From the NCBI GenBank assembly GCA_030684815.1, contig JAUXXQ010000054.1, positions 1-64,000 of the forward strand: a DNA stretch of 64,000 bases, in the 5' to 3' direction. The position numbers and the translations under genes are program-made. This stretch comes from Methylobacter sp. Lineage in GTDB: Bacteria; Pseudomonadota; Gammaproteobacteria; Methylococcales; Methylomonadaceae. The notes beneath the pieces are model-generated. The model did not search any database, was not told where the DNA came from, and saw only the letters and a program-made list of their open reading frames with translations. The first letter of the stretch is position 1, and every line of letters begins with the position of its first letter. Of the stretch, positions 56,501 to 64,000 are shown piece after piece.

Positions 56501-56626
56501 CTTGTCCATCACCTTAAAACCGACGATGCCGCCGATAATGATCAGCACCATCAGCAGATTGGCAGCCACCGGGTTGGAGGCAAACCAGGCCAGCAGGCCG
56601 GTAGCGCGATATTGTGATGAATTCAT
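53501..56626 (-). CDS. RND-family efflux transporter, inner-membrane pump (AcrB/MdtB-like)
   Basis: 1041 residues, standard size. N-terminal membrane helix (NPVAANLLMVLIIIGGIVGF), then two large periplasmic loops and twelve helices in all. FFVNT-like features are absent, but the fourth-helix proton-relay motif is present: GILVDDAIIIGESVY, with the Asp pair. The related VVVNDSLVLLDYM is in the second half. It belongs to the HAE1-type multidrug or exporter group. It is the last gene of a leftward operon tonB-exbB-exbD-OMF-MFP-RND. By analogy with PvdR-PvdT-OpmQ it may recycle or export the peptide, though PvdT is an ABC protein; a general drug efflux role is equally possible. Confidence 0.93.
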   Translation of the reverse strand: MNSSQYRATGLLAWFASNPVAANLLMVLIIIGGIVGFKVMDKEVFPRFSPQQIEVTAEYPGAGPLEIEESVCVRIEEAIIDMPGVKRLNSEIHEGRCTVKVSMLPDYDQDQIISSLRGRIQNIPRLPKDLEKIDIQPATRDGDDGVIWVALHGSTDPLTLQRFGERIRADLEQIPGVLRVRNYGEIPYEIAIEVSSAKLNQYHLSLHDVTEAVRRASLDQSGGLVKTPSGELQLRVKGKAQDALSIGNLVLRTHADGTRLHLGEVAVIRDGLEERLWEWHHNGETAQGWEIHTQYSSVEVARRVKGYVADMQPQLPEGLLMTTWWDDSQAYDERVRTLVEDGLGGFVLVCLVLTLFLRLRVAVWAGVGIFTSVLGALWLMPALDVSLNMLSLFGFLLAMGILVDDAIIIGESVYSHQQDGQDAEASLAGAIRGVQAVALPVILSVLVALVAFLPGLFLPGWAGQMMKPICLVMILTLVFSLIEALLILPSHLAAPNRTAISSSRLERLREKLNRGLEQFVDRYYRPFLQRALDWRYLTVTGFLVLILLCGAWLDSGRLRMSLQADVVKDSFWVSLASPQDAPYSEMRGRARQVEQAFFTLRDELDGIGSANHDPKKASVVVGLETMIWEHGAGFWTEFSEEGRQRIVVEDFINEWRKRVGDLGRTKIDFLYKEGDVPYDIEFDLGAADPELLPKAAAQLKRSLADYPGVYDVVDSGEPGKPEIRLTLKPEAERLGLRLEDLSEQVRHGYYGDEVQRLQRGRNEVKVMVRYPRDERQSLDSLAALPVQLPDGQHAPLGTLAKVILTPGVAKLIRQDRRRVLKVQARVDSQKADINAIYAGLETGALKNLRLNHPGLSITIGQERQEQQAMTEALGQYTLISLLVIYVLIAVPFRSYLKPLIFLLAAPVAWCGAVIAHGLAGLPLSMESLVGMIAASGVVVNDSLVLLDYMKEHHDPQKPITELICEACTSRFRPIFLAFLTNFAGFLPALLETSPQAQFLIPMTLSLSSGLLLGMAASLILTPVCYAILGKGSQHAGTPVCK

Positions 56627-56727
56627 CGTAACTTACTCAGCAGCTAGAAAAATAGAATACAAAGGTGCAAGGCGTCCGTGTTGAAGCTTAGGTTTTTTCG
56701 CCTTGAACCTGTTACCTTGCACCTCAA

Positions 56728-57894
56728 TCATTCGACCCTGACTTTCATGCCTTCCACCGGCACCTGGATACCGGAGGTCACAATCCGGTCGCCTGCGCTC
56801 AGGCCGCCTTTCACCAGAATACGATCCGGTTCGTTGCGCAGTACCTCAAGATGGCGAATGCGCAGGCGTTGGTCGGCATCGACCACCAACGCCTGCTGGG
56901 AGGCATTGATTGCATTCTGGGGCAACACAAACAGGTTTTGCAGCTCTTTGCCCTGTACCTGCGCCTGTACAAACAGCCCGGCCAGCAGCGGAGGACGATC
57001 GGTTTTTTGCGTGTAGGGGTTGACTACTTCGGCGACGACATAGAGTACTCCGGTGGTATCATCCAGCTTTCCTTCGCTGCGCACGATACGGCCTTCCCAG
57101 GTTTGCTGCGCACCGGCGAAGTCTGCGGTAAGCGTGACTTTAGGACAAGACAAAGGCGCCACATTGCATTGCCCTCCTCCTGATCCCAGCGGCAAATCGA
57201 GATACGCCAGCTGGTCGGTCGGCAAAGGCAGCCTGATTTCGGCAAGATCGGTGGAATAGATGTGTGCAAGTTTTTCGCCGGACTGAATGGTTTGACCCAA
57301 ACCCGCCAGCTTGGTCTGCAAACGTCCGGTAAACGGTGCGCGCAATTCGCAGCGACTGCGTCTGATTTGGGCTTGCAGCAGATTAGCTTCGGCAGCTTTG
57401 AGTTTGGCGCGGGCTTCGGCCAGTTGCGGCTCACGCATCGCCAGCGGCGTAGCGGTTCCTTCGCCCAGGGCTTGCCATTCATTGTGCGCCTGGTCGGCCT
57501 GAGCTTCTTCCGTAGCCAGTTGACGTTTTGCTTCGGCGATTTGTGCCTGGGCTTGGGCGATAGCGTAGTCATAATCGCGCGGATCGATGGACACCAGCAA
57601 GTCATTGCGGACAAAAAAACCTCCCGTGGCAAAATCGGGGTGAAGCTGGATGATTTTTCCTGAAACTTCGGGTATCAAATCGATTTCATTACGCGGCGTG
57701 ACAACGCCTTGAGAATGAACATTGAGCCGGAGCATTTGCGGTTCAGCCTGAATGACGGTAACCAACGGCACTTTAGTGGCCTGCGTTTGCGGCAGCATTT
57801 GCGGACGCGTGGCAATAACGGCCCAAGCGCAGGCGATGCCGGTCAGCAACAGCGCAACGGGCAGGAGAATTTTCAACCGGTTTTTTTCCATCAT
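56728..57894 (-). CDS. RND periplasmic adaptor (membrane fusion protein)
   Basis: 388 residues: one N-terminal membrane anchor (ILLPVALLLTGIACAW), a barrel-sandwich/lipoyl part (VNVHSQGVV-type start, GFFVRNDLLVSIDPRDYDYA), a long helical hairpin (AQAQIAEAKRQLATEEAQAD, then ARAKLKAAEANLLQAQ), and the C-terminal beta domains ending in SAGDRIVTSGIQVPVEGM. It bridges the pump at 53501 and the outer-membrane channel at 57894. The start overlaps the stop of the channel gene (TGATG). Confidence 0.93.
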   Translation of the reverse strand: MMEKNRLKILLPVALLLTGIACAWAVIATRPQMLPQTQATKVPLVTVIQAEPQMLRLNVHSQGVVTPRNEIDLIPEVSGKIIQLHPDFATGGFFVRNDLLVSIDPRDYDYAIAQAQAQIAEAKRQLATEEAQADQAHNEWQALGEGTATPLAMREPQLAEARAKLKAAEANLLQAQIRRSRCELRAPFTGRLQTKLAGLGQTIQSGEKLAHIYSTDLAEIRLPLPTDQLAYLDLPLGSGGGQCNVAPLSCPKVTLTADFAGAQQTWEGRIVRSEGKLDDTTGVLYVVAEVVNPYTQKTDRPPLLAGLFVQAQVQGKELQNLFVLPQNAINASQQALVVDADQRLRIRHLEVLRNEPDRILVKGGLSAGDRIVTSGIQVPVEGMKVRVE

Positions 57895-59279
57895 CAGACA
57901 CCGCCACCCAAGGCCAGGTAAAGATCAATGCGATTGCTGAGCAATTGCCGTTGCACGGAAAGATGCGCACTTTGGGCATTCAGGGTGCTGCGGTAGCTGT
58001 CCAGCAGAGTGAGAATTTCGATCAGCCCCTGCCGGTACGAATATACCGCAAGCTTGCGACTGGCTTGGGTTTGCTCCACCGCTTCCTTAAGCGCCTGCTC
58101 CTCTTCCCTAAGCCATTGTTCAGCAGCCAGCGTTTGCTCCACTTCTCGAAAGGCGTTAAGCGCGGTGCTTTGATATTGATTAAAAGCTTCTTCGGTACGC
58201 GCTTCATTCAAGCGTATTCCAGCCTTGAGGCGGCCTCCGGTAAAAATGGGTTGCACCAGCCCCATGGCTAAATTCCAGGCAACGGCGCGGGGATCGATCA
58301 GCTCCGTCAACGCCGGGCTACTGGTGCCGCCGGCGGCAGTCAGGGTAATCCGGGGCAAGAGAGCTTTTTTAGCACTTTCCACTCGGGAGTCGGACGCTTG
58401 CAGCCGTGACAAAGCGGCGACCAGGTCGGGCCGCCGCGCCAGCAGTTCCGAAGGCAATCCCGCGGATAAAACGGTCGGAGGCTCCGGCAAGGCCGAAATC
58501 TTTTTTAAATTATTGCCTGGATATCGGCCCAGCAACACTTCCAGCCTGCGCGTGACGATTTGCCCCCGGTTACGCGAGCTGGCAAGTTGCGCTTCGGCAT
58601 TCGCCAGATCGGTAAGCACCAGGCGCAAATCCAAGCCGCGGGTCAGGCCCCTGGCAAACCGGCCGCGCACCAGTTCGACGATAGTGCGGCGATCCTTGAT
58701 CGATTGTTCTGCTACCTCGATCTGAAGATTGGCCTCGATCAGCTCAAAATAACTTTGCGCCGTGCGCGCCGCCAAGGACAGTTGGGCGCCGTGATAATCG
58801 GCAGCCACGGCCTCCGCTTCCTGCACGGTCGCTTGCTGGGCAGCCTTGATGCGTCCCCAGACATCGATTTCCCAGCTCATCGCGAACAGCGCCTCAAATG
58901 CACCTGTCTCACTGGCTGTTAAGGCATCGCGCCGGTATCCCGATATAAAAAACAACTGCGGCCAACGTGGGGAGCCATCGATACGCGCCTGCTCTCGCGC
59001 CGAATCCACTCGTGCGGCGGCGGCTTTCAGGTCATAGTTATTGTTCAGTGCATCTTGAACTAACGCGCTTAGCGCGGGATTGGCAAAGGAACTTAGCCAT
59101 TGTGCCGTAATTGGGTTGTTGGAAGACTGGACTGTTGTCCATTGAGACGGCGACTTCGTCATGCTGATGGCATCACGCTCCGGTGCCGTAGCGCATGCCG
59201 TAAGCAATATAACCGTGCAACTTAGCGTGCGTAAGGTCGCTGCCGTTGCAGCGGCAGTATTGCAAATCAGGCCAGACAA
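57894..59279 (-). CDS. Outer-membrane efflux lipoprotein (NodT/OprM family)
   Basis: 461 residues. Signal and lipobox (TVILLTACAT, Cys about residue 29), then two TolC-type repeats with long helices (AAARVDSAREQARIDG, VQEAEAVAADYHGAQLSLA, and in the second half NEARTEEAFNQYQSTALNAF). Trimers form a channel through the outer membrane for the adjacent adaptor and pump. The start is a TTG one base after the exbD stop; no ATG precedes the lipobox. Confidence 0.92.
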   Translation of the reverse strand: MSGLICNTAAATAATLRTLSCTVILLTACATAPERDAISMTKSPSQWTTVQSSNNPITAQWLSSFANPALSALVQDALNNNYDLKAAAARVDSAREQARIDGSPRWPQLFFISGYRRDALTASETGAFEALFAMSWEIDVWGRIKAAQQATVQEAEAVAADYHGAQLSLAARTAQSYFELIEANLQIEVAEQSIKDRRTIVELVRGRFARGLTRGLDLRLVLTDLANAEAQLASSRNRGQIVTRRLEVLLGRYPGNNLKKISALPEPPTVLSAGLPSELLARRPDLVAALSRLQASDSRVESAKKALLPRITLTAAGGTSSPALTELIDPRAVAWNLAMGLVQPIFTGGRLKAGIRLNEARTEEAFNQYQSTALNAFREVEQTLAAEQWLREEEQALKEAVEQTQASRKLAVYSYRQGLIEILTLLDSYRSTLNAQSAHLSVQRQLLSNRIDLYLALGGGV

Positions 59280-59280
59280 A

Positions 59281-59691
59281 TTATTGCTCCACAGTCACAA
59301 AAGCTATTTTGGCTATCCCGGAATGTTGAACGGTCGCCATCACTTCGGCGACTTTTGAATAAACGACATCTTGGTCGGCATAGAGATGCAGTCCGATCTC
59401 GGAATTTTGCAAAAACTCATCTTTTAATGCCGCTTCCAGCGCAGTTAGATCGGCCATGGGTAGTTTGTTCAAGGTTATGATACCCTGCGCATCGACACCG
59501 AGCTGTAGCGGTTGCTCCTTAACATCCGCTGTGGTCTCGGCGGTTTTCGGCAGGGTAACATGCACCGATTGCGTCAGCAGCGGTGCGGTCACCAGCAGGA
59601 TAATCACCAGCACCAGCATCACATCGACCAGCGGCGTGACGTTGATCTCGCTCAGCGCGCTTTCATCTTCCGATTGCGGTTTAAAAGCCAT
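59281..59691 (-). CDS. exbD: ExbD/TolR-family energy-transducing protein
   Basis: 136 residues with the standard layout: short cytoplasmic start, INVTPLVDVMLVLVIILLV (about 16-34) with the proton-carrying Asp, then a periplasmic domain. Works with ExbB and TonB to energise outer-membrane receptors such as the one at 18808. Its stop is followed by the OMF gene after one base; it begins three bases after exbB. Confidence 0.93.
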   Translation of the reverse strand: MAFKPQSEDESALSEINVTPLVDVMLVLVIILLVTAPLLTQSVHVTLPKTAETTADVKEQPLQLGVDAQGIITLNKLPMADLTALEAALKDEFLQNSEIGLHLYADQDVVYSKVAEVMATVQHSGIAKIAFVTVEQ

Positions 59692-59693
59692 GG

Positions 59694-60350
59694 CTATACC
59701 TTGTCCGCATTTAAGGTGATATGCAGAAAGCTGGCGACAAAATTTTCCAATCCGGCACGATGTTGTTTAACCCGGCGCAGGAAAAAGTTATACGCCAACA
59801 CGGCGGGTACCGCGACAGCGATACCGATTGCAGTGGCGACCAGCGCATCGCCGATCGGGCCCGCCACCACATCCAAACTGGTCGAGCCGCTGGCGGTAAT
59901 CTCATGCATCGCATGCATGATGCCCAGCACCGTGCCGAACAGGCCGACGAAGGGCGCAGTGCTGCCGATACTGGCGAGCAGAGTCAGGCCGCTTTCCATC
60001 AGGTGCTGCTCCTTCTGCATCTGCACAAGCAGCGAGTGTTCCAGCAATTCGGCCGGAGCGCCGATATATTTAAGGTGCTTACCGTCAGAGAGCCTGCTTT
60101 CATTCAGCCAAGCGAAACCTTGCTGCGCGATTCGCGCCTGCGGGCCTATGGCGGCGTGTGCCGGCAGTACTTCCGCCTGCGCCAGATCGGGTAGATCCCA
60201 GAATGCTTCGTTAAAACGCCGGTTGTGAAAGCCGTTCTTGGTAAATTCCCAGATTTTAAAGAGTATCACCGTCCAGGTGGCCACCGAGAAGGCCAGCAAC
60301 GAATATAAGGTGCCGTCGATAATAAGTTCCGGCGAGATATGATAGGGCAT
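59694..60350 (-). CDS. exbB: ExbB/TolQ-family proton channel protein
   Basis: 218 residues with three membrane helices: about 10-32, about 105-135 (LTLLASIGSTAPFVGLFGTV) and about 145-175 (IGDALVATAIGIAVAVPAVL). The GLFGTV and ATAIG motifs are typical of the pore helices. It lies 13 bases after tonB and directly before exbD, so the three form one unit. Confidence 0.93.
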   Translation of the reverse strand: MPYHISPELIIDGTLYSLLAFSVATWTVILFKIWEFTKNGFHNRRFNEAFWDLPDLAQAEVLPAHAAIGPQARIAQQGFAWLNESRLSDGKHLKYIGAPAELLEHSLLVQMQKEQHLMESGLTLLASIGSTAPFVGLFGTVLGIMHAMHEITASGSTSLDVVAGPIGDALVATAIGIAVAVPAVLAYNFFLRRVKQHRAGLENFVASFLHITLNADKV

Positions 60351-60363
60351 TAAGGCCTCCTTG

Positions 60364-61065
60364 TTAGTTGTTCAAAACAAAATTAATAGGTACGACTACC
60401 GAACTGGACACCGGTGTTTCGCCCCGTTTGGCGGGGATGAATTTCCATTTTTCGACTGCTTCGACAGCGGCTTCGTCGAGCACGTCATAGCCGCTGCTGC
60501 GCTGCACAGTGACTTCCTCGCTATCGCCTGCGGCGGATACTTTCACCAGCAACAACACAGTGCCTTCCCAACCTCTGCTGGTAGCAATTCCCGGATATTT
60601 CGGTTTGGGATTGGAGCCGTAATTGGCGTTGAAATTCGCTTCGGTAAAGGGCGCGGTATCTGCCGTCACCTTGCTTGAGACGTTTGCGGCGGCGCTTGGA
60701 GCTACGGGAGCCGCCGCAGATTCGGCAGTCGATGGCGCAGGCAGCCGCTCATCGGCCATAGACAGCGGTTTTGGAAGCTCCATCTGCTTGCGGGTATCTT
60801 GCTTCTTTTTCTTGGGCGGCTTTTTGTCAGGCTGTTTTTTCGGCTCCGGTTTGGGTTGCGCAATCGGCGCAGCTGCCGCCTGCTTGCTCGGCGCAGCAAC
60901 CAATGACACTTCCATTATCATCGGTTGAGCCATGGCAACGGCTTCGGCAGGTTGCAGCATCCAGATAGCTGCCCACAAATGCAGCAACATCACTAACGTC
61001 AATAATAACTCACCGATAAAACGCGGCTCTTCTTTACCTATTAAGGCTTCGAATAGCGACCGCAT
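60364..61065 (-). CDS. tonB: TonB-family energy transducer
   Basis: About 233 residues from ATG 61065 (GGTGA seven bases upstream). Longer starts reach 61164 but run over a Fur-box-like palindrome, so the shorter one is preferred. One membrane helix (GELLLTLVMLLHLWAAIWML, about 17-36), a Pro/Lys-rich spacer (PKPEPKKQPDKKPPKKKKQD), and the TonB C-terminal domain (YPGIATSRGWEGTVLLLVKV; SSGYDVLDEAAVEAVEKWKF). It spans the periplasm and delivers energy to TonB receptors. First gene of the tonB-exbBD-efflux operon. Confidence 0.93.
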   Translation of the reverse strand: MRSLFEALIGKEEPRFIGELLLTLVMLLHLWAAIWMLQPAEAVAMAQPMIMEVSLVAAPSKQAAAAPIAQPKPEPKKQPDKKPPKKKKQDTRKQMELPKPLSMADERLPAPSTAESAAAPVAPSAAANVSSKVTADTAPFTEANFNANYGSNPKPKYPGIATSRGWEGTVLLLVKVSAAGDSEEVTVQRSSGYDVLDEAAVEAVEKWKFIPAKRGETPVSSSVVVPINFVLNN

Positions 61066-61155
61066 TTTTTGATTCACCGTGATCGCTATGCCACCAAAAG
61101 ACGTTAAACTCTGAACCGGCAGGCCGCCTTCGTGGCTTTTAAATAAATACATAAA

Positions 61156-61168
61156 GAAAATCATTTTC
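61156..61168. promoter_or_regulatory. Possible Fur-type operator upstream of tonB
   Basis: GAAAATCATTTTC is an exact palindrome around a central C. It resembles the inner part of the Fur consensus (GATAATGATAATCATTATC) and is flanked by AT-rich sequence. Its position about 90 bases before the chosen tonB start fits iron-responsive control. Only a partial match. Confidence 0.4.
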
Positions 61169-61343
61169 CACTTATCGTTTGTGACGCTTATATGCCCGTC
61201 TTCGGAGTTCGCCGTATTAACTGCGATGGCGGTAACCGGGAATTATGCCGTTATTTTTACAGACTACAGCTCCAGCAATGCCGCAGCTTATTACCTCTTT
61301 ATTATTTGAGTTAATCACTGCATCGGGTAACGCACTATACCCA

Positions 61344-61610
61344 TCAGAGCACATGCTCGGGAAGACGGCCTAAAAGCGACATCAAGCGCTCAAGTTTTTC
61401 ATCGACTCTGGCCACATATTGTTTAAGCTGAACCAATTCAGCCTGAAGATCATGCGTATTTTCATGAACATGCTGAAAATGCACCTGAAAATATCTCGGC
61501 TGGGGAAATAAATAAATCAAATCATCATCCTTTTTAATACTGTGTCCTTTAGGCGTCTTTGCAGGGATTTTTAAACTCTTATGTTCTTGTGCATGTTTTA
61601 ATGTTTTCAT
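61344..61610 (-). CDS. Small protein of unknown function with C-terminal coiled coil
   Basis: 88 residues from ATG 61610, chosen for the strong GGAAGTGG five bases upstream; the open frame reaches 61658. Lys-rich start (MKTLKHAQEHKSLKIPAK), a middle IYLFPQPRYFQVHFQHVHEN, and an amphipathic heptad region LQAELVQLKQYVARVDEKLE at the end. No signal peptide or membrane segment. I do not recognise the family. It stands alone about 180 bases upstream of the tonB operon on the same strand. Confidence 0.6.
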   Translation of the reverse strand: MKTLKHAQEHKSLKIPAKTPKGHSIKKDDDLIYLFPQPRYFQVHFQHVHENTHDLQAELVQLKQYVARVDEKLERLMSLLGRLPEHVL

Positions 61611-61807
61611 ATCCACTTCCTTACTTAGATAGTTCATTTCAGCATCCGCCATTAACAACTTCGACTAAAATAGAAGACGAATCAGGCGCCATAAATCCTC
61701 ACTCGGCGTTGAATATTTTTTCGATTCCAATCAATAAACAGGTTATTCCTGTAAACCGTGATAGCCAGACCCTCAAACATCACGTTTAATAGTTCAAATT
61801 GAACCTT

Positions 61808-61966
61808 TCAAAAAACCGAAACACGATATTGAATCGCCCGTAACTGTAATATTGCCATCAGGGATGTGGCGTCGTTGAACGGCACATCCTGATTGACACC
61901 GTCAAAACCGTGTTGTTTGTTTGACATATCTGCTTTCACGGCTTCGATCAATAGTGGTTCATTCAT
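61808..61966 (-). pseudogene. Hybrid remnant: ankyrin-gene start joined to FAAL-NRPS start
   Basis: The ATG at 61966 gives MNEPLLIEAVKAD, matching the first codons of the ankyrin gene (MNKPQMIEAVKAG). It then runs directly into MSNKQHGFDGVNQD and NATSL/AILQLR-like codons that match the start of the FAAL-NRPS (MLNKQHSFDGVDED). The match ends after ILQLRA and the frame stops at 61808 (52 residues). It is a duplicated, internally deleted copy of the 5' end of the biosynthetic operon, complete with its leader (61967-62110). Confidence 0.8.
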
Positions 61967-62110
61967 AAACCGCCCTTATAAAATGTGGAAAATACTAAAG
62001 AACTTCATGGCATCGCCGGACCGGGGCCAAATTGCTCCAGTACGCAGTTGACGATTGGCGGCCATCTTTTCCTCATCTGCTTTCGATGTAATCGATTTAG
62101 CTGAAACAGA
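61967..62110 (-). repeat. NRPS-operon leader, copy 2 (with both micro-ORFs)
   Basis: Copy of 53150-53300. Micro-ORF 1 is at 62005-62076 and micro-ORF 2 at 61976-62008. Both are intact and keep the ATGA overlap. It lies between cysC and the hybrid remnant on the same strand. Confidence 0.75.
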
Positions 62111-62145
62111 CGCATGACATTGAAAAAACGGTTAAAAAGCTCCGG

Positions 62146-62781
62146 TCATTCCTTGCTGAAATTTGCAGCGGCGATAATGCCGTGCTGTATCATTTTATCG
62201 ATGACCTGTTGCACATGGACATCCAGCTCCTCCGTGCCGGTATGCACGGTGAGCTCGCAGTTTTCGGGCGTTTCGTAAGGAGAAGTGATGCCTGTGAATT
62301 CCGCCAACTGCCCGGCCCGAGCTTTTTTGTAGAGACCTTTTACGTCTCGCGATTCGCAAATTTCTATAGGCGTGTCGCAGTAGATTTCGATAAAGTCGCC
62401 GTGTTCCACTATGCCGCGCACACGTTCACGGTCCGCACGATAAGGCGAGATAAAGGCAGTAAGCACAATGACACCTGCTTCCATAAAAATCTTGGCCATT
62501 TCACCGACACGGCGAATATTTTCCCGACGATCCTTAGCTGAAAAGCCCAAATCGCCGCATAAACCATGGCGGACATTATCGCCATCCAGCACGAAGATGC
62601 GGCAACCGCGCCGATGCAATGTTTCTTCAACGGCATGGGCGAGCGTGGATTTGCCCGACCCGGATAATCCGGTAAACCATAGGATCGCGCCGCGATGGCC
62701 GTTTTGCGCTTCACGCCGTTCGCGGGTAACCGTGGCCTGGTGCCAGACGACGTTGGCCGAGACCGGTCGCAGTGTAGTCAT
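62146..62781 (-). CDS. cysC: Adenylylsulfate (APS) kinase, makes PAPS
   Basis: 211 residues from ATG 62781, which overlaps the stop of a micro-ORF (ATGA). [20 protein letters not shown] is the usual CysC opening. Walker [10 protein letters not shown] is at about 38-46; [17 protein letters not shown] and the R-rich [16 protein letters not shown] follow, then [16 protein letters not shown] and the [10 protein letters not shown] substrate loop. It phosphorylates APS to PAPS, the sulfate donor for the two sulfotransferases in the window. No cysD/cysN or cysH is beside it, so it looks dedicated to sulfation rather than assimilation. Its upstream region is a diverged copy of the NRPS-operon leader, suggesting shared regulation. 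Confidence 0.95.
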   Translation of the reverse strand: MTTLRPVSANVVWHQATVTRERREAQNGHRGAILWFTGLSGSGKSTLAHAVEETLHRRGCRIFVLDGDNVRHGLCGDLGFSAKDRRENIRRVGEMAKIFMEAGVIVLTAFISPYRADRERVRGIVEHGDFIEIYCDTPIEICESRDVKGLYKKARAGQLAEFTGITSPYETPENCELTVHTGTEELDVHVQQVIDKMIQHGIIAAANFSKE

Positions 62782-62894
62782 GACAGTAACTGCACACGCA
62801 GCTGTTCGGCTTGCCAATTCATCTCCCCATGGTCACAAAGTTTGCGCCCGGTTTCGCCTGTTTTCCTAGATTCGATCAGCTTTGGCTCATTCAT
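62778..62894 (-). CDS. Micro-ORF translationally coupled to cysC (38 codons)
   Basis: Begins [14 protein letters not shown], like the ankyrin-gene start (MNKPQMIEAVK) and the hybrid remnant (MNEPLLIEAVK). It continues with unrelated sequence ([18 protein letters not shown]) and ends with TGA inside the cysC start codon. It is probably another remnant of the duplicated ankyrin start that now serves to couple translation into cysC. Confidence 0.5.
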   Translation of the reverse strand: MNEPKLIESRKTGETGRKLCDHGEMNWQAEQLRVQLLS

Positions 62895-63020
62895 AAACGG
62901 TTCCTTATCCGTATGCGAAAAACGCACTGCCAGACTGAGGCTAAATTGCTCTCAGCATTGAGAAGACGATTGACGGCAATCCTTTCCTCATAGCTGTTTT
63001 CGATGTAATCGTTTGAGCTG
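62895..63020 (-). repeat. NRPS-operon leader, copy 3, upstream of cysC
   Basis: Shares CCTCATAGCTGTTTTCGATG with copy 1 exactly, plus GAGGCTAAATTGCT and ACGATTGACGGCAATC with small changes. The micro-ORFs are broken here. It places cysC behind the same ancestral control region as the synthetase operon. Confidence 0.65.
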
Positions 63021-63853
63021 CGGCAGGCTCAAGACACGGGAAAAATGCTGGCTAAAAGCGAAGTCATTTGATAAAGGAGGTTAAAAACGCGTCAAAAGCT
63101 GCCAGCCTCGACATGTTGCATGATCCGGCTTTTTTCCAAAGACACTCATTTGCTCGCCATGGATTGGCGAAATCCACCCGCGATTTCAGAAAAAAAACTT
63201 TCTTTGTTTGAAAGACGATCAAGTCGCTCGTAATATTCAAGCCCAAGCACCAAAAACTCTGGCAGTCAGCTTAAAGTTTCAAAGCCAAAAAAATACAGAA
63301 ACATATTGATAAATACTAAAGCTCTTCCTGCAGGAGCATAATTACGGTTAGTTGAAGACCAAACTAAACTCAAGTAGGACACTGAATGAATCGCGCAACA
63401 AAAATTACACAACTACCAAACTTGCTTCTTTGAAAGAGAGTTCCCGCAGTAAACGAAGTTTGTCGGCGGTAAGTCTGACATTGGAAGGTTTTGTGTAATC
63501 CGGATTTAGACGCGCTATGAGCCGTGTGGATACATTAAGAGCAAACAAAAACTTGAGGCCATCGGGCTTGCTCTAATTCGGCCGCACATCACGCTTCGGG
63601 TACCGAACTGTTTGAGAAACTCAGGCATCAATAAGCCCGGTTGAAACTAAACGCGATCTTGCCTCGCTAATCAATTAAAGTTCAGCATACGCCGTCTAGT
63701 GATGTAATACTTGGGCTTGACTGAAGCATCTTGTTAATCAAAAAATAACAACATGATAGTAATTTTTCTGGTTAAACTGATACTTCTAGCTGGCAAATAT
63801 TCGAGAATGAACAATAATATAGTGACTTCGGACAACTGGGCAATACGGACGCC
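63021..63853. other. 830-base region without a recognised gene
   Basis: It lies between the diverged leader copy 3 and the rightward gene starting at 63854. Only short open frames are present (such as a leftward one at 63064-63246) without good starts or family resemblance. The right half is A+T rich and would contain the promoter of the last gene. I see no repeat or RNA gene here. Confidence 0.35.
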
Positions 63854-64000
63854 ATGGCAAGAAAACCAGCAAAATCTTTTTCAAAACACCCGTATCAATT
63901 TGAACCGATCGAATTAAATTTCGGCCAAGTTACCGGCATGCATCCGCTTCTGGATAACCTGGCCGCCCTCTCAAGCAATCTGGAATATTTATTGGACTCG
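63854..64000 (+). CDS. Unknown protein, N-terminal 49 codons (runs off the right edge)
   Basis: ATG 63854 opens a frame that stays open to the window end: MARKPAKSFSKHPYQFEP, then a hydrophobic, helical stretch (MHPLLDNLAALSSNLEYLLD). Upstream GGAC is only a weak ribosome binding site. No family recognised from this short piece. Confidence 0.5.
   Translation, partial: MARKPAKSFSKHPYQFEPIELNFGQVTGMHPLLDNLAALSSNLEYLLDS

Noticed and set aside
63064-63246. Leftward 60-codon frame near the right end
   Set aside because: Composition and start are unconvincing, and it resembles no family.
1-64000. CRISPR arrays, tRNA or rRNA genes
   Set aside because: No regularly spaced direct repeats with unique spacers were seen, and no cloverleaf or rRNA sequence was recognised by eye; the repeats present are single palindromes.

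Overview
The window comes from a Gram-negative bacterium: it has an outer-membrane TonB receptor, ExbB/ExbD/TonB, a tripartite RND pump and periplasmic enzymes. Gene content and the dense small palindromic repeats between genes suggest a gammaproteobacterium, possibly a methanotroph of the Methylococcales. That placement is an impression, not a demonstration. No rRNA, tRNA or CRISPR array was recognised.

Layout. (1) 1-5727 is a graveyard of mobile DNA: the start of an IS3-type transposase, an integrase fused in frame to an ISAs1-type transposase tail, a complete IS3-family element, remnants of a type I restriction locus (hsdR, hsdS) and an IS66-family element. (2) 5757-21312 holds the accessory genes of a siderophore-type locus: FecR-like anti-sigma, membrane-anchored penicillin-acylase-family hydrolase, PvdE-type ABC exporter, FecI-like sigma factor and MbtH (an IS630 element sits just upstream of the sigma gene), Sfp-type phosphopantetheinyl transferase, two sulfotransferases, a PepSY membrane protein and a FecA/FpvA-type TonB receptor. 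(3) 21496-53265 is a leftward nonribosomal peptide synthetase (NRPS) operon. It starts with two micro-ORFs and an ankyrin protein, then a fatty-acyl-AMP-ligase NRPS, a CmlA-like diiron beta-hydroxylase and four more NRPS proteins; the last ends in a thioesterase. (4) 53501-61065 is a leftward tonB-exbB-exbD-OMF-MFP-RND operon. (5) 61344-64000 carries a small unknown gene, cysC (PAPS synthesis) with a coupled micro-ORF, two diverged copies of the NRPS-operon leader (one with a hybrid ankyrin/FAAL remnant) and the start of an unknown gene.

How it works together (inference). FAAL loads a fatty acid. Seven modules then add, in gene order, X-X-Ser-Ser-Ser-X-Ser. The four Ser modules read DVWHLSLIDK or DVWHISLVDK. 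The three X modules share DSALIAEVWK, nearest in my memory to the histidine code of bacitracin synthetase (7 of 10). An E domain and a dual E/C domain would make Ser3 and Ser4 D. Ser7 would be N-methylated. The CmlA-like enzyme would beta-hydroxylate a carrier-bound residue, most sensibly His. The acylase may remove the lipid in the periplasm, the ABC exporter and RND pump move the product, and the TonB receptor with FecR/FecI takes it back and senses it. Two sulfotransferases plus a PAPS kinase at the locus edge suggest the product is sulfated. A sulfated, (beta-hydroxy)histidine- and serine-rich acyl metallophore is the main candidate for a new system here.
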